In this document: piece after piece, positions 21,345 to 33,700 of the stretch | Numbering within the stretch: position 1 is the stretch's first letter | Layout of the letters: each line of letters opens with the position of its first letter | NCBI GenBank assembly: GCA_963978545.1 | Contig: OZ021726.1 | Coordinates: forward strand, 30,848,459-30,912,458 | Source of the DNA: Linyphia triangularis | Taxonomy: Eukaryota > Arthropoda > Arachnida > Araneae > Linyphiidae | Reading direction: 5' to 3' | Length of the DNA stretch: 64,000 nucleotides | Notes under the pieces: generated by a model | What the model was told of the DNA's origin: nothing | What the model saw: only the letters and a program-made list of their open reading frames with translations | Databases searched by the model: none | Translations under genes and position numbers: made by a program

Positions 21345-24060
21345 GATTATTTCAAGATTTAATACTTTGATTGCACTTAATGAAGACGTCAAGTGCTGGT
21401 TTTAGAGTTAAAAAGGATTTAATGCTAAGACGCTGTCGTTGAGAAGGATTTTTCCTGAACATGAAAGAAACACATTTATAACTAAATAATGTTTGTTTTT
21501 GAATGTCATTTAATGAAAAATTAATGACATCAATAACTGATGTTTTTTGGTTAATGATGAATTAAGTGTACAGGACTAAAGGGTAAGTTGAAAAAATTCT
21601 TTGAAGACTAAGTTTCTAGATTGTGAAAGAAAAAAAACTGCCGAGCTGAGTGTAGTTTTTTTAAAACAATGCTCCATCTACATCCCTACTATAAATGAAC
21701 TTACTGTTTGAAAGTATCACTTTACAACTCAACGTTAAGCTCTTAAAGCAGAAGGTTCGTTAAAACCTAACAATTAATAAAACCTGTTTCAGCAAAATAT
21801 ATGGCAGAGGGAAAAAAAGGTTGTAACTTGACTGAAATTGTCAACGATTTTAGAAATCAAAACTTTGTGGCAAAACTGCTGTTTCAGGTATACGTGAAAA
21901 AAGGCTGACGAATAACTAAAGAAGTTTAGCTAGATAAACGTATGCTGTCTATAATTTTTTTCTATACGACATTGCACCACGTATGTAGAAAAAACAGACA
22001 TTATAAAAGGAAAGCTTGTAAGAAAAAGGTGTCAAAATTAGTTTTGCCCAGTAATCAGTGAATGTGATGATATTTTAGTAAATATAATTAAAATTTCATA
22101 CAATAATATAACTTCATCAGTTCATCCAACTCTTTGCTTTTTTTTATTTTTATGAAAATAATAAATCAAAATATACCAGCTGTCACATTTCTCTAATGTA
22201 TTATATTTAATTTTTTATGCCATTTGAATATTTTATAGTATATCTTTATTTCATACTAGCGCCATTAAATCCTATTACATGCAGTTTTATTAAAATCCCT
22301 TTAAACATATTTCCCACCTTCACTTTCTCATCAACTTCACTTTGTTAATTATTATTTTCATACTGCAGCATTAGCTAGAACTTTTCAAAACCTTTCCAGG
22401 ATTGTAAACCACTTAAAATTCAAAACTGTAACATAGAACTCATTCAGTTTTAGAGTTTCTACCGTCTTGGTGTTTTTGCTTTACAATCTGATTTACTCAC
22501 AGGCACTTGTTTCTAATGAGTTCTACAGTTAGCAATACAGTTTTAATTTTCTTTTGAATTTTTACCTGCTTAAACCTGTTTTTATTGCTCCTCTTTGGTT
22601 TCTGTAAATCAGTTTTCGACAGTAATAATGATTCCCTCTGTAATAAAATTGATTCACATCTTTTATATATATATGCTCATATTTTATTTATTTTTTTATA
22701 TATAAGGGGAAATTTTAATGTTTTCAGTTAATGAATATTTCAATTTTATTGCAAGAACAAAACTTTCCTATTAAATTTATTTAACTGACTAATACACTGA
22801 TGTTATTTCAATGTATGAAAAGTAAAGAGATTTCAAGTGCAATACTTGGACGAATAAAGTGCAAAATAAATTCTGGAAATTTTTTATAAAAAAGCCTCAT
22901 TTCCTAATTAACGGTATTTAATTTGTACAAATTTTTAACATTAAAATATCGATCTTTTTCCTCACTTATCATTATAAACTTATTGTACCTATAAGAGAGA
23001 GCTTTTTAAAGTAGACCTGATCGTCGAAAAATTGCAATAGATGGCACTACAAGCAATTTGAAAAAGGGAATAATTAACAGGGAGAAAATAAATCGTAAAA
23101 GATATTCCTTCGCTTTTTCCCTAATACCGGTCATTCTCTCCCCCCCCCCCCCCCCGTACACTCAGCCCCGACCCCCGACAGAGTGGTTGATAGTGTTCGT
23201 AATCTGTTGCTTTTTTCACCGTCGCTCTACCATTTCCCCTTTACCTTCAGGACCTAGTGGGTTGTATCCGGTCTTCGGTCTCCCTCATTGAGAGAATGGA
23301 GATATCGGCGCCAGTCCTCTAGCCATATTTCCACTCCAACAAAGAAAGAAAGAACGGCTTGTGGAAATTCTGCCTTCGTCCCACGTCTGCTAATGAGAAA
23401 AGAAGGGCAGGGAGAGGGGAGCAGTCTATTGTATTGATATGGTTGATTGTTTAAGATGGGTTTTTAGGCTTTTTTCTTTTCTATGAGTACTTGGAATTCT
23501 AAGAATAATGCCGGACGGCGGATAGAAAAAGAACCAAATTGTGAGGATATATGTAAATGATACAAAATGTGAAATATGTATGATTTATTTTCTGTTGGCC
23601 AAATGTGAAAAAAAAAAAAAAAAACACGTTCTAGATTTCTTCCTGATCCAAACAAAACATTAAATTTCATAAAAAAATTAATTAAAAATATTTTGTTCTA
23701 AAAAGGTGTATTTTCTGTGGGATAAAAGCCTGTTTTTTTTACACGCTTTTATTTGCTTCGTATGTATCTATGTATGTAACGGAATCTTTGAACTCGATTT
23801 TCAACCACTTCAAAACGTTGGATTAATTTTAAATTTTGCACAGTTATCAAGGACCGATCACAATACAATAATTCAATAAGTTTGTCGCATTATCCTTGCA
23901 AGGATTGGCGATTTGTCATATTCAGAGACACGGTTGTGTTTTGTGCCAAGTACTAAGGCATACACACATGACTTAAATTTGAGAAAAGCATGTGACTATT
24001 GGCAGAAATAACTGGAGAGTTTGTACACTTTACTAAAAAAATTATAGTTTACAATAAAAA
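21345..24060. other. AT-rich non-coding stretch
   Basis: No gene recognised. It contains a C homopolymer near 23143-23158 and a GC-richer segment at about 23160-23420 (possible old repeat, unassigned). The proline-rich open frame at 23058-23291 arises from the C run. Confidence 0.45.
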
Positions 24061-24065
24061 ATTCA

Positions 24066-24420
24066 TAGTTTCAAAAACTAAAAAACACGCTTTAATAGAA
24101 AACCAAACTAAAAAGTAGAAAATAATTTTAAATAAGTTTGAAATAAGAATAGAGTGATTAACAAGAAATATTTATTTTATCGTAAAAAAGTGTGGGGTGC
24201 TTGATGTCAGTTGTTGTAATTTTTTGCAAATATTTAATGACAGGTATTGGTAAAAGTAGAGCCATTATGAAAATATCTTAAAAAGCACCCCACGCTCTTT
24301 TACGATAAAATAAATATTTCTTGTTAATCACTCTATTCTTATTTCACACTTATTTAAAATTATTTTCTACTTTTTAGTTTAGTTTTCTACTAAAACGGTG
24401 TTTTTTAGTTTTTTAAACTA
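24066..24420. mobile_element. Near-palindromic MITE (copy B)
   Basis: The same arms as the MITE at 8951-9285 (AACACGCTTTAATAG; AGAATAGAGTGATTAACAAG) and the same loop, reversed. It begins TAGTTTCAAAAACTA and ends TTTTTTAAACTA, which fits an insertion at TA. Confidence 0.85.
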
Positions 24421-25059
24421 TTATTTATTCTCTTCCAATATGACTTCAGAATATCATCCATAATGATAAGACGTTAAGTTCTAGTGTCCAACACTAGTTT
24501 TAAAATATCTTCTATACGTCCACAGGCATCCACACACATACATACGTCCACATACATCGAGTGGTCAACTCTCCCTCCCCACCCCATTAGGTCGAGAAAA
24601 AAATTAAGCAAATATACTGCATTTTTTCCCCAACCAACTCTTTGTTGATTATTACTCAAATTATCAATTAAATTTCATTATTGGGATTATTCAGTGATCA
24701 GTGTTTTACTCCGTCCCTATATGTATTGTATTTTAATAATGTACTAAATGTATTTCATTTATCTGATCTTGTACAGTAAATATTTGAAAATTGCTTGTTT
24801 AAGTGCAATATTCATTTGTATTATTTTTCGAATTAAATCTTTTTTTTTTTTTAATTATTATTATTTTTTTTATGTTTATATTGGGGCTATCTTTCAGTAT
24901 ATTTATAAGATGGATGCTCAAAGTTTATTTAGCTTAATTTTTTTGTTGAGGAACTATAAGTTATTGTACATGTGGTATTTTTTTTCGAACACTTGCATTT
25001 GACTAAATTGGGAACCAATTCAGAGGCCTAACTTTGTATTTAATATTTTATATTAACGG

Positions 25060-25400
25060 CAGGCAAATCTGTAGAGTGAATAATTAATCCACTTGCTGTC
25101 ATTTGAGTTGAAATTTTGCAGGTAGATTCGTTGTCCAAAGCAATGCATTCTATCAAATTTTGAGGGTTGTCACTCAAAGGCTGCTTTTACACATGCTTCT
25201 ATTACCCATCAGAAGATTAATTAATGCAATTCCCGTCATCCAATCATGCTGAAACTGGACAAATAGACTCATTATCGGTCACGATGCATTGCTAGCTTTG
25301 GGGCAAATAAAATTAGTCCATGGCATGGAATCGATGGTTCTTTTCGTAATAGTCAAACATTAAAAGTCGATGTTAGCTCAAAATTGCTTAAATAAGCAGC
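25060..25400 (-). repeat. Two units of a ~150-bp minisatellite, reverse orientation
   Basis: The anchors GCAATGCATTCTATCAAAT (25140) and GATGCATTGCTAGC (25281) are about 142 bp apart. Both units share CTGCTTTTACACATGCTTCT-type segments. They match, reversed, the four-unit array at 47898-48440. Confidence 0.7.
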
Positions 25401-27430
25401 GATTCCGTGTAAGCATATAGAAGGTTCATAGTGAACATTTTATTTTTGTGGGTAGCTTTTTCGTTATTAAATGGACATTTATTTCTTTTAATTTATATTA
25501 TGTTACTTAAGATTTGATTTTTGCATTTACAATTACCTAATATTATTTGAGCAATTTCAGGACCAACTTGATTTGCATTTGCACGTGATCTCTTAAGACT
25601 TTTGTACCTTTTCACTTTGTAGTTCTTAATAAAACAAAATGGTATGCATTTGAAAATCGTGGAATCAATCTTTCTGGAAGAACAACTACATTATTTTCTA
25701 TTTTAAAGAATTCATTAGTTATTTATCATTAGTTATCAATATAGAGTAGAAGTTATTTTTAATACTTTCGAGACTGTAGATAACATTACAAATAATAAAG
25801 AAATAAGCTTATATTATTTAAAATTTATTGATCTGAACCAGTGACCTAGCTAGGAATATATTTCGGGAGGGGATACGAAATCAAATTTTGTGTTAATATA
25901 AAAGTTAAAATTCATTCCCGCTCATATCGTATTCAAGTATGAAAATATATTATAATTATACGTGGAAAATCAAGAAAAAAATTTAGGAACATATATATAT
26001 ATCGAGCTTCTGTAACTTGAGATCGAATTGGTTACAAAACATAAGTCAGAATGTTGTTGTCCATTTGGTAACATTAGCGAATGATTGTAAGTAAACCATT
26101 GGCTTAATGATATCGTCTTTCAGTGCAAGCATACAAAGACCGCTTAGCAGGAAATGTATTAAAGGAATTAATCAACAACTGTGTTGTTAAAATATGTAGC
26201 CTATAACTGAACACATGTTTGTATGAGTTACCAGCAATGTATGTAAAGCAGGCATTCTCTGTAGCATACCTAGGTATTTATAATGCACATAGTTTTTAGG
26301 TAAAGTATGAAATATGAGAATTATTATATATTTTATCTAGACATTGTATATAATACGATAATACCTAGGCATTCTATTGAGTGATAAACGCTCTTCAAAC
26401 AAACTATGAAAAAAGAGTTATAATAAGGCTTTAAAAAAAAAAAAAAAAAAAGACGTTTATCCTCAAAAATACGCGTGTTATTTTGAAAAACTAATGAAAG
26501 ACAGCCATTAAAAACTTTTCTTTAAAATACGTAAAATAGAAAACAAAATGTATTCCTTTCTTTTTAATAAAACAAAATTAAATATGAACCTAATTGTTCC
26601 AATAAAAAAGTTAATAATTTACTTATTTTCAATTTCACTTAATTTTATTTCTTATAAAAATTAAAGCAGGGTCATTAGATGAACTTTACAAAAAATTGAT
26701 GTTATATTTTATACTTTGTCATTTGCCATTCTATAGAATTCCTAGACAATATATAAAATGTTTAATCGTTTCATACTTTGCAGGCAAGTTTTCATCATTA
26801 TATAAATTGCCTAGGTATTCTATAAAATGCCGGATTAAATACATTGCCGATAACACAAATGCAATAGATTATTTCCTTTCATTCAATTTTTTTTTTCAAT
26901 CAATCATTGATGTTGAAAGGGAACATCGTAGTTGACTGTTTCTAATCCATTCCTTCAGCAAATTTTCCTCGTATCACTTCTAGTATTAAATTCCATGAGC
27001 CTAGTAATACAATAAAAAATATCTATATGTAAAACTCATATTGAGTCGATGATATCAACTTATAACTTTTGGAGGAGATATTTCCCCTTCCTGGTTATGC
27101 GACTGATCTGAACGTTCTAATTACTTAAAAGTATGGAAACTTGAAGTATTTTATAAATGGTTATGTTTTAAAACCAAGCAAATGTCGTACGACCAAATGT
27201 AGTCAAATGTCAAGTGACATTCATTTCTCATTTTCAGATATTGAGCTTTAAAGATTTGTAAGTTCTACACTTGCTCTATTGCACGAAATTTTTTTTGTGT
27301 GTGTGATCAACCATGATATGAACGTAATACTAATAAATTGAATTACACAGTTCAAAAAATTTGAGAAAATGCTATAAAATGTTTAAAAAGTCAATTAACT
27401 TCAAGCATAAACACAGGTCCTGGATTCGAA
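25401..27430. other. AT-rich non-coding stretch
   Basis: No gene or clear mobile element recognised. Poly(A) near 26433-26450 and degenerate CCTAGGTATT(C/T) repeats around 26270-26830. Confidence 0.45.
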
Positions 27431-27434
27431 TCTT

Positions 27435-27665
27435 TCATACACAAAACCGCATAATTAAACTGGTTGGTTTGTGCACTCAACGACCTATACTTGAGTACAT
27501 TAACGGATAATCACGCCGGGATCAACGGCATACAACAAATAACGTGGATTCCGAACCACAACGAACATTCATGCATCACCCAGGTTTCGAACTCGTCATC
27601 TTTAGCATGCGACGCCAAAGCGCTAACCCACTAAACACACAGCCATCAGGTGGACCAAAATTAAA
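27435..27665 (-). mobile_element. tRNA-derived SINE, copy A
   Basis: On the - strand the element starts with a tRNA-like head: a box A-like TTAGCGCTTTGGC and a box B AGTTCGAAACC (complement at 27583-27593), followed by a body ending near GGTTTGTGCACTC. A second, diverged copy lies 400 bp away in the same orientation. Confidence 0.65.
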
Positions 27666-28054
27666 CTGGATTTTATATAAACAGGAAGGATATTGTCTAC
27701 CAAATGTGCAATTTTATTTTTATAGCATAACATCCAAGGTAGATTTCTAGAACTAGAAGGACGCTAAATTGGCTAAACATTTGCAAAGGATTGATTGACT
27801 TGGTGTTGCTGTATCTCATTTTATGGACATTTCGTTTTAATAACCCACTCCTCATTTTCGATTTTAAATAAACTCGTCTTGTGTCATAAAGGACCATCAT
27901 TCTTCAAAAAGTGTGCGGGACTTTCAACTTCGGAACTAATATACTTCTTTTGTTCCTTTATTCAAATACTTGGAATTCTACATTTTTGTTTGGATTGACC
28001 GTGAAAATTTCATAGAGTTCTAAGATTAAGCTAAGTTAGGTTACGCAATTTGAA

Positions 28055-28235
28055 GTCAACCATGAGAGGGGTTGGTTGGTTTACAATCAGCAAACTATTT
28101 TTATGCACAATGACGGTTAATCAGACCGGAACCTACAGCTTAACGTGAAATCCGAATACCACGCATGTCGAATACATACATACGTGCCGAACACTGCATC
28201 TTTGACAAGCCAAAGCGCTAAACACAACCATCAGT
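28055..28235 (-). mobile_element. tRNA-derived SINE, copy B, diverged
   Basis: It shares with copy A the head AGCGCTTTGG plus CATC, the middle segment with GGTATTCGGATTTCACGTTA, and the tail GTAAACCAACC. Box B is degenerate (GTGTTCGGCAC). Confidence 0.6.
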
Positions 28236-30330
28236 TGTGCATCACGAGAGGGAAAAATGGAGGCTTATTTCTGAAATGCATTAAAAACGCATGCACTTTA
28301 TTAATATTAAAAATAATAATACAAAAGAGAACTTAAGAATTGTCGATTGGAATTTTTATTTATAGTATAGCCCTTGTATAGCTCTGACACCAATAAATAT
28401 TTCCAATCTAGCACATCTGTTAGATTACCAAATAACCTACCCGACCCCCCCCCCCCCAAATATTACTTTCATTTATAAATTTCCTCAAAAATACCCATTA
28501 AATCCTACCAAAATTTGAACAATTATTTATGCACTAAAATATTTTTTAGCATATAATGATATATGAATCAATGCTAGCCTCACCCTTTGTTGATTAAGTT
28601 GCTTATTTTCATGAAACGAGCAATTTAAACTGTGAAAAATTAACTTGAGAAAAAGGTTAGATCATTTTCAAATATAGTTCTTAGCTCAGCTTAACCAATC
28701 TTGGCTCTTGCGCCATTAAAATCCATACAACCAACCAAATATAGCACTTTTGCACCAAAGTGCTCTTCCCCAGTCTTTTTTTTTTTTTTTATCATCTTAC
28801 TCAAAATTTTCTCCAACATAGAAATTCTATACAAGGAAAAAAATTCTGACGATCTATATAATTTAGAAATAAAATTCAGTTACTTCAATAAGAAAAGAAG
28901 TTTTCAGAACTCCGAGTTTCTTTTCTTTCAGATGTGGATGAAATTATAGTTTGATCTTCAGAGAAAAGACAAAAAAAAAAAAAAAAAAAAATAATAATAA
29001 TGGCAAAATGATCAGAAACGCTCACACCTTTTAAAAGTACCCCAAAAAATAACAAAGATAATTTGATTTCCTCATTATAAAATACTTGTTGCATAAACTT
29101 TTATTTCTATCACAAAAATGTGAAATACAGTACTACGGAAATTCAACAGTTCATAAGTCTTTGAATAGATAATCCGGCGAACATAATTAGTGAGCATCAT
29201 ATAGTAGCAAAAAAATTTGTGTGTCTAATTTAATTTCAGCAATGGAAAGATTGAACAGCATCAAACATTGCAATTTTGTATTAAGAAATTATTACTTTAT
29301 TTTGAAAATGCTACGGGGAATGAATAGCTTTGAAATAACTATAACTCTACCCAACTTAATCCAATTCAACAACCACACCAATGTAGAAAGAACACAAACG
29401 CTTCAAGCAGGAATTTCTGGTTCCCCGTGCCTGTCTTTTTGGGAATAATGTAGGGACACTCAATTGATTGTTGCCGATAACCCCCAGTCTTCCTCGCGGG
29501 TGAAATCTGAGGGGAAAAAATCCCTTTCCCAGGGAAAATTTGAAGATGGCGCTATAGTATGGGATTAAAAAAAACGACCAAGGAATGAACGAAATATATC
29601 CCATGATTTATAGTTATTTTTGGTTACTTGGTTTTAAATGAAGATTTTAAGATATGTCTTGTTTTAAACAATAAATAATAGTATTTTAAGTTTATATCAC
29701 ACAGAAATTTTATTTTGTTGATTTCTCTTATCATTATTTATACATCCTGTCAACTTCGGCCGTTTTTTAACACGCACGTTTCTAAAAAACGTGTGCATGT
29801 AAAATCAGAATATAAAGTAGTAAAGATGCAGATATTATAGATTGTAAAATGCAAGAAAGCGCAAGTGAAAATTTTGATAGTTAAAATATATGTCTGCTGG
29901 TGTGGCTTTAGAAGCTATTAAATATGGCTTTCAGATATAGCTCAGCCTCAGAGTCATAAGTTGAAAGTGATTTAAATTTTTTTGGAAATAAAATTATCCT
30001 TTACTAGTTCACATTTGTACAATTATGCCACTGTATGCTTCTTTTTTTTTTTCTTCTTTAAGGTTTCAGAAATTTATACAGTTTTATATCATAAAGTAGA
30101 ATATTTACGTCCATAATTTCATCTTCTGCAAAAAGAGCTCCTGTGAAGTTTTTCTTGACTATACAAATAAGATAAACCGACCCAACAGAATAAAATAGTC
30201 CACTGACATTACTTTCGAAACAAAAGTAATACAAAACGACGTTTATTTATCTTAGAATTAAAAAAATAAAATACTTAAATAATTTTAAAGTCCTTCTGCA
30301 TGAATTAACTACTTATTTCTCAACAAATAT
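28236..30330. other. AT-rich non-coding stretch
   Basis: No gene recognised. Homopolymers near 28443 (C) and 28970 (A). Confidence 0.45.
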
Positions 30331-30539
30331 GTCAGCGAACATAAGAATTTCGTCCAAATTCCTTCAAAATATATTTTTACCAAAGAATATCCCCGAAGAA
30401 ACGGTTGGTGGGTTGTTTTCAAATTTATTAGGCAAACTGCGCCAAAAGAAAACGGGAGGTGATGGGTACCCAGAAGAAACGGAAATCATTGGCAAAAAAC
30501 AGACAACCCCTGCCAAGTGGCACAAACGACAGGAACAGC

Positions 30540-30623
30540 TCCTACGGATGCAGCCAATCAGCGCTTACACGCTAGTCTACGTCATTACACGACTGTCGTG
30601 TGGATATAATCGGCCAAACTTCA
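30540..30623 (+). promoter_or_regulatory. Promoter-like region of the C18orf21 homologue
   Basis: Within 85 bases of the start codon are CCAATCA (30554-30560), TACGTCATTA (CRE-like, 30578-30587) and the 13-bp palindrome CACGACTGTCGTG (30588-30600). The transcription start is not known. Confidence 0.5.
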
Positions 30624-30733
30624 ATGGATAACTCAGCGATAGATTCTTCAATAGATGAATTAACTGTTAAGTATCAATGGACTATAGCTAATAGACTATC
30701 TACTACATGCCCAGCTGCATCTAGGTTTTATTT
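30624..30733 (+). CDS. C18orf21 homologue, probable exon 1
   Basis: ATG in ACTTCAATGG, then MDNSAIDSSIDELTV and TTCPAASRFY, ending at a strong donor GTGAGT. It matches the family N-terminus (helix then CPxxxRY). It ends with two bases of an open codon, which does not fit exon 2 directly. Confidence 0.6.
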
Positions 30734-33700
30734 GTGAGTATGTTTACTGAAAGTAATTATATTTAAGCTGATATTTTAATTTCGAGGAACAGATGTAGTA
30801 TAGGACAGGTGGCAATTTTTTTCATTTGGCGTTTAGAAAATTCACCAAATTAAAAACACAGTAATTGAAATAAAATTTAAATAATGAGCAAACTAAAGTA
30901 AAATATTACTGAAAACAAAACCCGTTGTCAGATACAGTATTTATTTGGAAAAAAAAAATTGTGTCAAAGAAATGTCTTATACTACATCGATACCAATTTG
31001 GATATTTCCATTCCTTTATAGCGGGAATAAATTTTTTCGTGTTTTTAATTTTGAGTATTCATTTGTACCTGGCAAATTTTTTTCGCTGAAAGAAGTATTT
31101 TCGTATTTAAAACTTCAGTCTTCACTTTCTAAACAGTTCAATAACAATCGTAAATAGTTATTGTCTGCTTTTTTTTTTTTTGCTCCAGTTACTTAAAACT
31201 GGGCAGAGAAATTTGATGCAAATTCACTATAATATAACTCAAAATAATATGTAAAAAGATTTTTATTTTATTAACTACAGTAGTACATCAAACATGTTTA
31301 TGGACAGCACTTTTTTTTGGGTGGGTAAGTAAAGATTAAAAGAGTAACAAAGCATATATTTAAATATGTATGCATACATCCACAGGAGAATAGAAATCAA
31401 CAGTCAAATAATATTTAATACTCACAGTTTTAACGTAAATTTTTTTAATTAATATCATACTGGCCCAGAAGTATATTGCCCAGAACTCTTTTATTCCTTT
31501 TAGCTTTTATTGTCCAAATTTGTAGCTATCTCTTAATAATTTGTGATATTCCATAATTTGAGAAATTCGTTTAGTCATGTTCAAAATTAGAGTGTGAAAA
31601 AGATTTTAGTTTCAAAGAAACCCAAATATGTTGTAGTTGTAGCACTTGTAAGAAGTACCATTGTTTATTGACAAGCATTAACATACATATCGCCTGCTAA
31701 TCTCCCCCCAGGGATTCTCCAAAGGGTTTAGATCAGAACTGATTCCTGGCCACTTCAAAACAGTCACATTATTACATTTAAACCACTGTTTTGTTGTTAG
31801 ATGTGTAAATTTAAAGTGTGTGAAATATGTCTTGTTGATGTGTCCAATTTTCCTATCCTAACAACTTTCAAAATTGAATTGAAATGACATTCAAGCACTT
31901 TTTGATAATCACCTAAACCAGTATTTAATGTGGTGGCACAAAATTTCTTTAACAAAAAGCTAAAATCCCAATTTTAATTTTAAAACAATTACGACTTCCA
32001 TCACTCTTAATGTTTAATTTGTCATAGCACTTTTTATTATAAAATAGTGGAAGTCGTGATTGTTTAAAAAAAAATTTTAAATTAAAATCTTATAAAATGA
32101 TTATTAATTGTTAAATATGCTATTTTGAACCAAATATCAACTGGAAAAGTAGTTTCACCCTTCAGCTTACTTGTTTTTTTAGATCACTGACTAAACTCAA
32201 GATAACAAAAATGTTGATTTAGCACATTTTGTGTCAAAAGGTTTAACAAAAAAGCTAAACCCCACTTTCTAATTTTTGCATTTAACAGGGTTGCCACGCA
32301 CCTGGAAAACATGAAATTGTCATGGAAAATGCCATAAAAAGGTCAGGGAAAACTAAAAAACCTTATATTTTTTGGAACAGTCAGGGAATTTCTTTCAGTT
32401 TTAAGTTTTCTTCCAAAAAGTTTAATAATTTTTTTTAGGACGGACATCTGCGTTCTGAAAATTTTATATTTTCTTATAACAATGTGTAAAAAGCGCCCAC
32501 TGGAAGCATATTGACTGAAAAATGGATGAAAATCTTTTGCTTTTTGGCTGATGTCCGGTTTTTTTCTGAGAATTTTCACTTTTTCTACCATTTTATTATT
32601 TTTAATGGACTTTGTAGGGCTTTATCAGACTAAACTTACCTAAAACACCCCTCAGAAAAAATTTCTAGCTGCACCACTGTTCTGTACACAAATATATTCT
32701 TATTCAGCCACCTGATTGTAGTTTAAAATAACGTTGCATATATATTTTCCTCTATTTTTATATTTTGACTGCTTTCACCCCTGGGAAAAATAAAGAGAGA
32801 TTGCACAGTTTGTTACTTCTACCGTCTAATCAATTTATCTTTGTGTGCAAGTACATCAGTGTTTGATGACAAATCGCAAATATTTTACAGTTCCACAAAG
32901 AAGTGGATTTCCATTTTTTTTGCCAAAAGTTTGATTAATTGATAAAATGCACATTAAAATAACTAAAAAAAAATTGTTTATAAACCTTCTCTAAAATTAT
33001 GATTTTAACTGCAATTGCATGCAAACAATTTTGTTTACTTTGGCTTGAAATGAAACCTGGAAATTTTAAAAAATTGTCTGGAAAAGTCGCTGCATTTTGT
33101 TTTGGATTTTGAGTGGCAACCCTAATTTAAGAAAGTTCTGAAGCAGTTTGCTATAAAAGCATCCACTGATTAATCACTTGATCTAAGCATTAATGACCTT
33201 TCAAGCAGGCAATAACAGTTAAGCTATTGAAGGAGATCATGAAAGAACCTTGTCTATATTGCTGGCTGAAAAAGTGTGTGTGACTCTAAGCGAAGATCTT
33301 GCTAATAGAATACCCATCAAAACTAAATTGAATTTATTTTCACCACTGAAAAGAACACACAGCCATTTGTCCTTCCAGTGTATGTTTTCCGTAAAATATA
33401 GTTAGTCAAAGCTAACAACACAACATAAAGATGCTTGTCTTTTGTGGTTAAGAAAAATTAGGAGGTGGCTCTTTTATGACCATGGCAGGATTATTCTCCT
33501 TCAATTGTTCAACCAATATTGCTTATTTGCAGTATCGTTTATGCTCGAATAATTATCAGAATATGCTTGAATGTCATTTAATTCTATTTCGAAAGTTGTT
33601 AGAATAAGACATTTGGTCATATCAACAAGACAATACTTCAAATCACACCTCTAGCTCAACTAAACAGTGGTTACATAAAATCACATGACCATTTTAGAGT

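Noticed and set aside
23058..23291. Proline-containing 77-codon frame
   Set aside because: The proline run is produced by a C homopolymer and no family features are present.
30329..30631. 100-codon + strand frame overlapping the C18orf21 promoter region
   Set aside because: It overlaps promoter-like motifs and the start of exon 1 in another frame, and has no recognisable domain; most likely a chance frame.
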